From positions 1 through 10,620 of the forward strand of contig NXFV01000456.1 in the NCBI GenBank assembly GCA_002803225.1: a stretch of 10,620 nt of DNA, written 5' to 3'. Numbering within the stretch: the stretch's first letter is position 1; every line of letters begins with the position of its first letter. Made by a program: the position numbers and the translations under genes. Shown here in pieces: positions 1 through 8,015 of this stretch. The stretch comes from Gamarada debralockiae. Lineage: Eukaryota > Ascomycota > Leotiomycetes > Helotiales > Hyphodiscaceae. The notes under the pieces were generated by a model, which worked only from the letters and a program-made list of their open reading frames with translations, was not told the origin of the DNA and searched no databases.

Positions 1-92
1 CTTTTGTTGGGGTGATATCGAGCGCCGATTACGGGATTAGCGGGGTCATCGGCTGATCCGCCACCCGGCGCCCCCTCAGATATCTGCGTGAT

Positions 93-174
93 ATCTAGGG
101 ACAGGCAGCAGGCTATCGGTACAGGCAACAAGATATCGGGACAGGCAACTAGCTATCGGGACAGGCAACAGTAA
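93..174. repeat. 20-bp tandem repeat, about four copies
   Basis: Units begin at 93 (22 bp), 115, 135 and 155 and follow the pattern ATCGGGACAGGCAACWAGCT with few mismatches. The core GACAGGCAAC is nearly constant. GATATC palindromes surround the array (around 13, 79, 90 and 180). There are no unique spacers between copies, so this is an ordinary minisatellite. No function can be assigned. Confidence 0.8.
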
Positions 175-654
175 TAAGCGATATCAAGCTGTAGATATAA
201 CAGATGGGTTGAACTCTGTACGAAAGGGTAGAGATTTTGAATTGAAGCTTAAAAAGCCTATTCTGTACTAGCGCCTTATGCACTTCAGTATCAGGGTTCC
301 CATAACAACAAAAACCACGAAGAACATGGGAGTATGCCTTTTCCGCTCCACCAACTCGGCCTAACTACTTGTACAAATTGCATGGGTTTGAAGTGTATTT
401 AGGGCCAGCATATAGGTCTTTACTAGATCGGGACCAAGCACCGTATTTCCGCCAGCTCCTCCTATCTCGAGATCTCGGTTAGACTAAAATAAAACGAGAA
501 ACTTTCCTTGGATTTGATTGAGCGGCACGTTGAGGCGTCATTCTTATTGCCATTGAATTTTTATACATTGGTTCTACCTACCTATATTGACTCTGCTCTC
601 CTCTTCCCATAGAGAAGTAATAACCTCACTTGCACTTTAAGCCATGATCCGTAA

Positions 655-745
655 ATGTCCCAACACTTCCTTATATCTATTATCCCCCTCTGATGCGAAC
701 TTGACCATGTTGATGTAGTCCGCATAGATGACAATCGGCTCTACG
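655..745 (-). pseudogene. possible Copia-type pol scrap (doubtful)
   Basis: Read on the minus strand, a short frame gives PIVIYADYINMVKFAS followed by a few more residues and a stop. This loosely recalls the RNase H segment of fungal Copia polyproteins, where a Y-A-D-N motif is followed by an A-x-K-L-A stretch. The resemblance covers only about 25 residues, the expected N after YAD is Y, and no LTR or other pol domain is visible. Chance similarity is quite possible. Confidence 0.2.
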
Positions 746-1032
746 TCGGCCGCGCCAGGTATGACCGCCGATGCTCGTGGCACCGCCTGCGCCGTTAGTA
801 GTTATTGTGCCTCTAATGACAAGAGGACATGCCATGATCGAATGCCCTAACGCAATTAGAGTCTTATACTCCTTATACTCCTTATACGCAAACTTTGTCA
901 AAACTCTCCGCTAATCGGCCCGTACTAGCCAAGACGCTGCTAAGGCCATTCCAAGTCTCGCTCTAGGTGCTTTATCAATCGATTATCCGCTGCCACGAAC
1001 ACTAACATTACATTGACTAGCAGCTTTCCGAG

Positions 1033-1539
1033 CAGTGTGGTTTTTAATCGGACCAATCAGCAATCGATTACGATCGGTAATTAGATGCCAATTGCACCCT
1101 AAACTAGGAATTTAAAGCATAAGCGCCTAAGGACGGCATTTAATAAGAAAACTTTATAAGGTGCACTTATATAGTTTAAGGCGCGCAATCTAATAGTACA
1201 AATAAGAAGTTTATAGAATGCGTAGTAGGTAATCGATTTAACCGCAAGGGCTCTTACCGCTTTTCGGCAGAATCCAAGGCAATTCCTAAGAACTACTCTT
1301 ATATTAGTATTATAAAAGAAAACTATATTATTATTACTATTAAAATTGAGGGAGTAGTTATTTAGTATTTATATAATATCTAGGGACTTATAATTATTGT
1401 AAAATTATAAAGGGAAGGCTAGAGTTAAAAGGTGGCTGAAACCCCTAGTAATCGATTGGCAAATCGATTGGCAAATCGATTGCCTTAATTCTAATCGCAA
1501 TCGATCGCTTATCGATAATCGCCGATTAAAACCGCACTG
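1033..1539. mobile_element. non-autonomous hAT-like DNA transposon (MITE)
   Basis: The left end reads CAGTGTGGTTTTTAATCGG (1033-1051). The right end, read inward on the minus strand from 1539, is CAGTGCGGTTTTAATCGG: one substitution and one indel over about 19 bp of terminal inverted repeat. The flanks are TTTCCGAG (1025-1032) and TTTCAGAG (1540-1547), an 8-bp target-site duplication with one mismatch. CAGTG termini with an 8-bp duplication are typical of the hAT superfamily. The element is 507 bp, AT-rich inside, and has no transposase frame. AATCGATT palindromes cluster near both ends (1062, 1231, 1450-1484, 1498), as expected for subterminal transposase-binding repeats. It lies about 100 bp before the start codon of the GFA gene and so forms part of that gene's upstream region. 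Confidence 0.72.
1450..1484. repeat. 12-bp subterminal tandem repeat inside the hAT-like element
   Basis: The unit AATCGATTGGCA starts at 1450 and 1462, and a partial third copy starts at 1474. Each unit carries the palindrome AATCGATT. Further degenerate copies follow up to the right terminal repeat (around 1497-1528). Arrays of this kind near one end of hAT elements commonly serve as transposase-binding sites; that role is inferred here. Confidence 0.7.
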
Positions 1540-1643
1540 TTTCAGAGCTGCACAGCTCTTGTTCCCCACTCTTCCTTGAAGTTCAGCTCTATTTTCAACC
1601 TTATAACCTGAAATTCTTATAATCACCCTGAACACTCTCTCCA

Positions 1644-2680
1644 ATGGCGGAACCAACCCCCACCTTGGAGCTCCAGACCTACAAGGGCAACTGCCATTGT
1701 GGCGCCTTCAAATTCAGCATTAAGATCCCAGAACTCACTTCAGTTATAGAATGCAATTGCAGCATCTGCTTTAAGAAAGGCTACAGGTGGGTCGCACCTG
1801 GCGCTGGATGCTTCGCCATCGAGAAAGGTGAAGGGAGCTTAAAAGATTATGAGTTTGGGAAATGTTCTATGTCTCACAAGGTCTGTTCTATATCGCAATT
1901 CATAAGTTACTTATGGAAAGCTGATGAGAGGGTTATCTATAGTTCTGCCCTACGTGCGGTACCGGTGTCATAGGGAAGAAACACAGTGCGGCCCCGGGGA
2001 TGGATATTTGGATCAATGTAAGGCACTGTCACACCATCCTATTCCCCACGCTGAATTGACATTGAATACTACTTATAGGCCAGAACACTCCAAGATGTCG
2101 ATCTCTGGTCCTTGACAGTGAAGAAGTACGACGGTGCCACCCTCGAGCCTTCCTATAATCCACCAAAGTTCACTGGTCCAGAACCCGTAGCCGAAATTGA
2201 GAATGGCAAACTATATACAGGTTCCTGCCACTGCGGTGCCGCAACTCTGGCTTTGAAAACCAAAGGTCCGCTTAGCAAGGAATCTGAAGTGATCGGGGAA
2301 TGTAACTGTAGCATTTGTTCACGCGTATGTCAACTCTCTCAACCTTATTATAGATCTTTCCCTCTGATCCACTAGCCAGCCGAGCTGATTGAACATATTA
2401 GAAAGGCACAATAGTCACCTACCGTCCTCCCACCCAAATCTCTATCTCTCTCATCCTAGGGAGCAGCCTCAGCACCTACACTTTCGGGCCAAAAAGATTT
2501 GTACACAAATTCTGCCCTGTGTGCGGAGTAGCTGTGGGTACCGATGATGTAAATAATCCAGAGAAGGAGGATCTGACGGCGGTGAATTTGAGGTGTTTTG
2601 AGGGCGTGGAGTGGGAGGATATCCAGGTTTGGAGGGAAGACGGGAAGAAGGAAGAGCCGAAGTATATTGTTCCTGAATGA
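1644..2680 (+). CDS. tandem GFA/CENP-V domain zinc protein (four exons, intact)
   Basis: Exons are 1644-1880, 1943-2017, 2079-2324 and 2402-2680; introns are 62, 61 and 77 nt, all phase 0 with GT..AG ends. The product is 278 residues with two copies of the GFA (DUF636) fold. Copy 1 has CHC at 17-19, CNCSIC at 38-43 and CPTC at 81-84. Copy 2 has CHC at 154-156, CNCSIC at 179-184 and CPVC at 224-227. Every cysteine of the two zinc sites is present in both copies. The family is named for a proposed S-(hydroxymethyl)glutathione synthase activity, but that role is disputed and most fungal members are uncharacterised. The start has a good context (CCAATGG) and begins just before the first domain. 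No signal peptide is seen, so it is probably cytosolic. Exon joins were chosen because they restore the CPTCGTG and CPVCG motifs in frame. Confidence 0.88.
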
Positions 2681-3446
2681 GTCTAGCACTGGAGATCTAA
2701 ATTGATATATAGCGAAGGGTGATTGGCCAGTGGTGGTACTACTCCTAGTAGTGACTTTTAATACTAAGTATTATAGTTTATTTTATTTTTCTTATATTTC
2801 AAGTTCGTATAGTAATAGTATTATAATCAGGCCAAGAGTACTTAACATTCTTAAGAATATAGGGTTTTGTTAAATGTATGTTATAGATAGGATTCCATTA
2901 TTTTTAAGACTAATTTCCTACTAAGAGAGGAGCGACAGTGCCTGCGCTTACTAGCCTCGGGGTTATAAAAGGGAGTGTAGGAAGAGCCTAAGTCTAGGTT
3001 TCAAGGAGGAATTGTAACAGGTGCCTAGACCTTAAAGGGTTCGGAGATGCTTGCGCATAATCGCCTGTACAACCAGCTGTATAATCACTTGATTGTGCAA
3101 TCAGCTCTACAATTAGCTGCTAGTATAGCTAGCATGTAAAGCTGGTAGCTAGGAATGGAGTATAAGTAAAGGGCTGTTGACCTTACTTGAAGGAAGGCAA
3201 GCTTGAGTTTATCATTCACAAGTACCCAAGTACTACGGAGCCTCTTTTTAACCACTACGAATACAACTACTTGTCTCTTTCTCCCCTATTTGCTACTTCC
3301 CTGATATACCGTGATCCCTCCTATTTCCCTCCAGCTACTGTAGCTCTTACAAAATCCCTTATAGGAAAGAGGTCTATTACATGTAAACAAGTAAGTAGAC
3401 TAAATAGTTACTAAATTATATCCTACTTATTAACACAGCTAGAAGA
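2681..3446. other. AT-rich intergenic spacer with degenerate repeats
   Basis: No gene is supported here. The stretch contains a 12-bp palindrome ATTCTTAAGAAT (2847-2858), a small hairpin TGATTG-TG-CAATCA near 3092, and several scattered AGCTG/AGCTC words around 3070-3155. A frame at 3187-3414 is open but starts with TTG, has biased composition and resembles nothing I know. The whole looks like decayed repeat DNA between the 3' end of the GFA gene and the 3' end of the membrane protein gene. Confidence 0.55.
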
Positions 3447-4358
3447 TCATATAACGCCACCTACGGGCTTCCTCCGAATAAAAGGTTTCTTTGCGGATAA
3501 TTCTGACCCTACCGGCTCTAGGACAGGTAACTCTGACACACGCTCGTTATCTAGTTCAGTTGTCGCATGTCCTTCAAGCTCATGCCTCGGCATCTGCAAG
3601 CTATCTGCATGTAACTGTGCTTTTATTATATCTTCCTCCTCTTTGTCGGGTTGCTGATTGTTGTCGACCACCATGTTGCTCCGCTTCCTCCGCCTCCAGA
3701 GCCAAAGTGCTAGTATTCCAAGAGCCACAAAAAATAATGGACCGATCACTGCACCGGCTATCCAAGCGTGATTTGTAGACGTCGGTCTTGTGATTGGTGG
3801 TGAGGAGGCGGCTATCATGATCAGCAGTTGAACTTGAAGTTCAAGGAGCGGGGAGATCTCACATGTGGATGTTGAGTTTCCTGTGAAAGATTGCGAGGGC
3901 GCGACTATCTGGATGGAGACCACTGTTGTCGTTACCTGCACAGTGGAGCCAAGGCCCAGCCCAAGACTCGAATCTACCGCTAAGGCACTTGATTTCGCTT
4001 GAGCCAACTGCGACGAGATTGCTGCCAATTGTGCCAAATTTGTGGATGAAGTAGCGATAGTCTGGACTACTGATTCTGTGGTTATGGATATGGAAGCTGA
4101 AATCTCAGGTTGGGCGCTTTGGGCATTGCACAAGTCAAGGAATGGCGCGAATTCTGGATCGACGTATGTTTGCAGGATCGTTTTGGTATTGTTGCTGTTG
4201 TCATTGACACATGTTGTGCAGTTTTGGTACGCGATATTAAATGCAGAATTGGCGGCGCAGAGGGCTGAGCTGTTGCCAGCCTGCTGTGCTTCGATGTAGG
4301 CATCGTCTGTATTCAAGGTAAGCTCTGGAAGCGGGGAGAACGGAGCAAAGTTGAACAA
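3447..4358 (-). CDS. fungal single-pass membrane glycoprotein, 5' end unresolved
   Basis: An open frame of 303 codons encodes a type I membrane-protein layout. The Cys-containing ectodomain (Cys at 34, 47, 50, 77, 166 of the frame) has N-glycosylation sequons at 29, 46, 56 and 161 and a long Ser/Thr/Ala/Gln-rich stalk (about 80-195). A transmembrane helix at about 198-222 (AWIAGAVIGPLFFVALGILA) is followed by the basic stop-transfer WRRRKR and an acidic cytoplasmic tail of about 75 residues. This matches a common ascomycete cell-surface architecture; the function is unknown. The frame opens with TTG directly after a TAA (4361-4359) and has no ATG before residue 181, so a signal peptide and start must lie upstream. 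In the same frame beyond that stop, an ATG at 4448 opens 29 codons ending in CYATCSA. Either an exon join is missed, or the TAA is a CAA-to-TAA change making this a pseudogene. Confidence 0.65.
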   Translation of the reverse strand: MFNFAPFSPLPELTLNTDDAYIEAQQAGNSSALCAANSAFNIAYQNCTTCVNDNSNNTKTILQTYVDPEFAPFLDLCNAQSAQPEISASISITTESVVQTIATSSTNLAQLAAISSQLAQAKSSALAVDSSLGLGLGSTVQVTTTVVSIQIVAPSQSFTGNSTSTCEISPLLELQVQLLIMIAASSPPITRPTSTNHAWIAGAVIGPLFFVALGILALWLWRRRKRSNMVVDNNQQPDKEEEDIIKAQLHADSLQMPRHELEGHATTELDNERVSELPVLEPVGSELSAKKPFIRRKPVGGVI

Positions 4359-4520
4359 TTACGCACTACACGTTGCGTAGCAAACAGCAGGAATAATTGT
4401 ACTGTCTCTTCCTAGCAATGCAGATAATATGCGACGAAAAAGCCCCATTGCTGATAAGAACGGTAAATAGCAGTGTGGCCGAGGCAGGGAACCGAAGCAG
4501 CAAGGCTGTGGATGAAGGTT

Positions 4521-4529
4521 TATTTTATA
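4521..4529 (-). promoter_or_regulatory. TATA box for the membrane glycoprotein gene
   Basis: TATAAAATA reads on the minus strand, about 75 nt before the first downstream ATG (4448) in the same direction. Its position and sequence suit a core promoter for the membrane protein gene. If it is used, the first ATG of the transcript is the one at 4448. Confidence 0.5.
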
Positions 4530-4543
4530 GTGTGGAGAGCGAT

Positions 4544-4567
4544 CCCGCCCCCAAAGCTTCGGGCGGG
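4544..4567. promoter_or_regulatory. GC-rich inverted repeat just upstream of the TATA box
   Basis: CCCGCCC (4544-4550) and GGGCGGG (4561-4567) form a perfect 7-bp inverted repeat with a 10-bp spacer. It stands out from the surrounding sequence and sits about 15 bp upstream of the minus-strand TATA box. A paired binding site for a zinc-finger regulator is plausible; the factor cannot be named from the sequence. Confidence 0.4.
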
Positions 4568-5228
4568 CGATAAGCACCTTGTCTGCTCATGGCTGAATAA
4601 CCTTATTCTGGTTGGAGAAAGATACCTCAGCCGCATATTTACTAGGATCTCCAACGGATTGAGAAGAAAGTGGCTGAAAGCAAGGGCAAATGAGGGGTTG
4701 ACGCACGGCCAGGCCTTACCAGTTTGGACACTTCAGAGAAACAAGAAACGGTGTGGACAGGGTTTCGACGGAAGACCGGCGTGCAAAAAGCTGCCTAGTT
4801 TTCGATGATGTCCCTTAACAACTTGAAATTGATTCTATAGCCGGATCTACTTGGATTCTACTAGCGTCTTGACCATTGCTGCAGCCTTATGTAAAAGTCC
4901 TTCAAACTTATGGCATTCCCCAGTCGGACTGATAATGTAAAAGCGCGATCTACAATAGTTTTAGTTACGGCTTACCTAGCTTATACCGAATAGTTGATCT
5001 AGATCGATTGAGTCTCAACCGTCACGTATGCTGAGTCCAATGATCCGCCGTCTTTCATGTTGGACATAATGAATTGTGGATGCGTTTTAGGATAGATGAG
5101 GTGATAGGGCGGAGATTGGCGGTAGAGATGCGCTATTAGTAGAGGGGTAGATAGAGATTAGATAATATATAACTTATAATTAATAAATCTCTTTAGAAGC
5201 CAATAACCTAAACCGTTATGCCATGACC

Positions 5229-5235
5229 TATATAA
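5229..5235 (+). promoter_or_regulatory. possible core promoter (TATA box) with no intact gene behind it
   Basis: TATATAA is followed about 25 bp later by a pyrimidine-rich run (5259-5270), a common arrangement at fungal transcription starts. Downstream, an ATG at 5383 begins MKSFALTTL, a signal-peptide-like start, but the frame stops after 11 codons. In another frame a Pro/Tyr-rich stretch stays open to 5578. This could be the promoter of a broken small secreted-protein gene, or chance. Confidence 0.25.
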
Positions 5236-5558
5236 GGTCCTGGAGCAAGTGCCTTGCGCTCTCTTTTTGTTACCACCGATCCATGATCAGATGCTTGAAA
5301 ATGTTCTCGATTCTACTTGATCCTACAACTAGTCTTTCTTGAGGTTCTCCCCTCATCAACATTCCTTTACTATATTCTAGTTATGAAGTCGTTTGCATTG
5401 ACTACTTTAAGGTTGTAACCTTCTCTTATGCTTTTGATTCCTGGCCGTTTGTACATTGCCTTCCTTACCCCCTTCCTCCTATGAGCTTTGTCCAGACCCG
5501 CTCCTATCCTCCACATAGTTTTGTGTTTCAGCCTCGCTATCCTTATCCCATACGCGTC

Positions 5559-5585
5559 GTGGCTCCAACAAATTGAAGGAGCCAC
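5559..5585. repeat. perfect 8-bp hairpin
   Basis: GTGGCTCC (5559-5566) pairs with GGAGCCAC (5578-5585) across an 11-nt loop. A second stem follows at once: CCCCAC (5599-5604) with GTGGGG (5610-5615). Both lie just past the stop codon of the 2EXR pseudogene. In a fungus such hairpins are not transcription terminators in the bacterial sense; an mRNA 3'-end structure or a repeat remnant is possible. Confidence 0.5.
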
Positions 5586-5618
5586 AGCTAACTAGTACCC
5601 CCACAGTAAGTGGGGTGA

Positions 5619-6282
5619 TTAAGCTACTGAAAGTTGACCACCAGTTCCATTCATATCGTCAGGCTCATTACCATCGGCCTCTTCCCCAGCTTCATCAGCA
5701 AATCTCTCTACAGTCTCTTCAGCCTCCTCTTCTTCATCCTGAAATTCCTTAGGAGTACTCTGAACTTTCTCTTTAAGAACCGTGACACCATCTTCTCATA
5801 CGGCGAAAGGCTTTCGATCTGGTCCGTATGGTCAATGTTTCTGGTCCCGTCGATAATCAAGGTCAATTCTTTCAAACCAAGAAGCTTCTTGACTGAAATC
5901 CAATAGTACTTCTCAACGTCTGCCTCAGTCACCGGCGGGTCGTTACGTCGGTCAACATTGAGATGAGTGTCGAGTCTAACAGACTCTACCAATTTCTAGA
6001 CTTCTGTCTTAAACCATTCCGGGAGTAGCTCAAGGCTGTGGGATGGGATGGTGCAGCAATGAATTACTGTGGAAATGCGTCCCTACAAGTGATGTAGATA
6101 GTATCCTTGGAGAAATTGGCACCTCGCGGACTGAAAGTGAAACTTGCCAAAGTAGGATGGTGACGCACAGTATATGCATATTTTAAAGTACTTTCTGGAG
6201 TTGAAGATACCACACAGTTGCAATGCAACCCGCCCCGTTAGGTCGGGCTGAACGTATTCCATGTTTTATTATCATTCGCCAT
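5619..6282 (-). pseudogene. broken 2EXR-type (F-box-like) fungal protein gene
   Basis: Minus-strand fragments in three frames join into one degraded protein. From a possible ATG at 6282 the frame meets TAA at 6240, then reads through a 2EXR-like segment (PESTLKYAYT, then GANFSKDTIYI) to another TAA at 6066. After a frameshift the reading continues as LELLPEWFKTEV, a TAG at 5998, and then a long clean stretch with VEKYYWISVKKLLGLKELTL (about 5915-5856). A second frameshift near 5780-5800 leads into an acidic Glu-rich tail ending in a TAA at 5619-5621. The FSKDTIY and LKELTLIID blocks are typical of fungal 2EXR-domain proteins, a large lineage-specific family of unknown function. The N-terminal F-P-x-L-P-x-E-I-R motif is missing, so there has also been a deletion. 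It follows the hydrolase gene on the same strand by only 39 bp. Confidence 0.6.
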
Positions 6283-6321
6283 GGATTTCGGAGGGGAAAT
6301 GTGATCTTTTTCAATCGGAAG

Positions 6322-8015
6322 CTATGCTCCACCAGCTACGTGCATCAACACTTCATCCACCAGCCCTGGAAGTCTCCTCCTCGAGTCAAAGATCTGCGCA
6401 TGATCAAGCTCCTGACCCCAGATGACCTTCAATTGTCCATTTGGTGCTGTCCAGACACCACCACCTTGTTTCCAGGATTCCTCCTCATCCAGCCCGTCAT
6501 CGACGAAGTCGTTGGAATTTGTCAGGTACATCCCCACTTGCTTTGCGTCTATCACCTGGTCTCTCCCGCCAAGGAATATCGATGTACGCTTATCAGAGAT
6601 ATCTTCCTTCCATAGAATACTCTCAGACCAGAAGAATCGACGGAAAAGTGTGTGCGCGACTTGTGGATCTTTACAGGCGAAGTACCAAAGTTGCCATTCA
6701 TTGGCGCCTCTTGGTTGGCGGTAGGTCTGATAGGTCTGCAATCAGTATGGTAAAGGATGAGGTTAGGAGAGGACGAGTATGCCATTTGGCCTCTCAAGAC
6801 GTACAAAGTTGTAGCAAACATCTGGAAGATGGAGCATTATAGACGTTGGGTCAACTAAGACGACTGAAGCAATTCTTTCCGATATCGCAGGATCTTTTAG
6901 AAGGTGCGTAGCAACAAATGACCCGTATCTAATTAGAAATAGGGTTAGCACAGTCACTGGCACGGTTTGATGGAACTCACGAGTGTGTCACCAATACGAA
7001 GCTCTCAAAGCCGTGGTGAATCAGAATGCTCTCGATCTGCCGACTCATTTCCTCTTTTCCCAGCATCTGTTGCGTGATTCGGAAGGAGATGGGAAGAATC
7101 TCTATAGCAATGATTCCAACTTCACCGTCATCATTTGCCTGCTTGTTGAGATCTGCCAAGAAATTGACATAAGTCCAAAGGCCGATGCCAACACCGTGAA
7201 GAAACACGATAGGTAATCTTGAGGTTGATGTGTGGGGGCGAAGCCAGTAGGATAGTGTCTTAACTGGCGATCGGTTGAGAGTACAGAGTGTCAGAGGTCG
7301 AGGGGGTAACACCACCGGAAAGCGGACGATGGAGGTGCGGTGGTATCTAAAGCCGTGATAGAGCATGGAGAGATGGGTTATATTATCCACAATAAACACG
7401 ATCTTCGGGATTATCAGCATGTATTCGACCAACGTCCTTGTCATCATAGAATGGAGGAATTCTCACCAAGTACCACGCCACACTTCGATGGACCATGTCC
7501 ACTTTCTCCAGCGTCAATCGAAGAGACTTCGCTTTACCGTATCCCGGCTCAAGCTTGTGGCCGGTATATTCCTCGAACTTTTTTACCTGCTCTTCAAGCT
7601 CGGGCTCGTCTGCTGGTTCAACGGCTCCAGTATTCAGGAACGCCCATCTGTAGAATTCTTTCACGTTCTCCCGTTTCACCTCCGAAATAGGCGCATCCTT
7701 GAACCATTTCGCCAGGTATCGTTCCGGGTCTGGAATGTGTTCGACACATCGTTGGAAGAGTGCTTTGCGTTCAGAAGCAGGGAGAAGACACGGGTGAACA
7801 GCAGGACGCTGAAGCATCCACTTTCTGGGAAGATAGAACAGGAAGTAGAAGGCGGTTTCTGCAATAGGCCAGATTCCAATGTATAACGGTAGGCGAGATC
7901 GTTCCGGTAGAAACGGAAGAGCAACACAGTACAGAATGCTGAGTGGTGTGATTGCCCGGAGGCCGACAATACATGTTCTTATGAAGACATACTCGGCGAT
8001 GGAGGTCCCAATCAT
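6322..8015 (-). CDS. membrane-anchored alpha/beta hydrolase (four exons, intact)
   Basis: Exons (minus) are 8015-7467, 7402-6981, 6928-6805 and 6726-6322. The introns are 64, 52 and 78 nt with donors GTGAGA, GTGAGT and GTACGT and branch-like GCTGAT or CTAAC. The protein is about 499 residues. Two hydrophobic segments (about 11-33 and 43-62) and a third near 181-200 suggest membrane attachment. The hydrolase core follows: oxyanion region FLHGVGIG (250-257), nucleophile elbow THSYGS with Ser324, an Asp in GGRDQVID (Asp421 likely) and a His in LDHAQIF (His474). The triad is complete; the first Gly of G-x-S-x-G is Thr. Substrate is unknown; an esterase or lipase-like role is inferred. The ATG at 8015 follows an in-frame TGA, supporting the start. 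A second acceptor 9 nt earlier in intron 3 (exon from 6735) would add Thr-Tyr-Gln; I prefer the later one because NFTYRQPRGANEW looks more family-like. Confidence 0.85.

Larger units (their letters stand above)
1..1032. other. AT-rich intergenic region with no firm gene
   Basis: No credible gene is visible in this stretch. It holds a 20-bp tandem repeat (93-174), a three-fold 9-bp repeat of the type CTTATACTC (about 862-887), and a short minus-strand frame at 655-745 that faintly resembles a retroelement. Open frames are short and have no recognisable product. The boundary at 1033 is the start of the hAT-like element. Confidence 0.6.
4568..5618. other. non-coding region between two minus-strand genes
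   Basis: This span holds the upstream region of the membrane glycoprotein gene and the downstream region of the 2EXR pseudogene. A plus-strand frame at 4473-4808 is open but has no recognisable domain and overlaps the glycoprotein promoter. From about 5150 the sequence is strongly AT-rich. A plus-strand TATA box lies at 5229-5235. No intact gene is supported. Confidence 0.5.

Noticed and set aside
93..174. Regular repeats that might suggest a CRISPR array
   Set aside because: Copies are contiguous with no unique spacers, and the host is clearly a fungus; this is a minisatellite.
3187..3414. 75-codon plus-strand open frame in the AT-rich spacer
   Set aside because: Starts with TTG, biased composition, no motif, and sits among degenerate repeats.
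4473..4808. 111-codon plus-strand open frame
   Set aside because: Overlaps the promoter region of the minus-strand glycoprotein gene, has no recognisable domain, signal or family resemblance.
5708..5992. 94-codon minus-strand frame as an independent small gene
   Set aside because: It starts at TTG and is only the middle part of the 2EXR pseudogene; homologous sequence continues on both sides in other frames.
7365..7886. 173-codon plus-strand open frame
   Set aside because: Antisense to exon 1 of the hydrolase gene, which has a coherent protein with correct splice sites.
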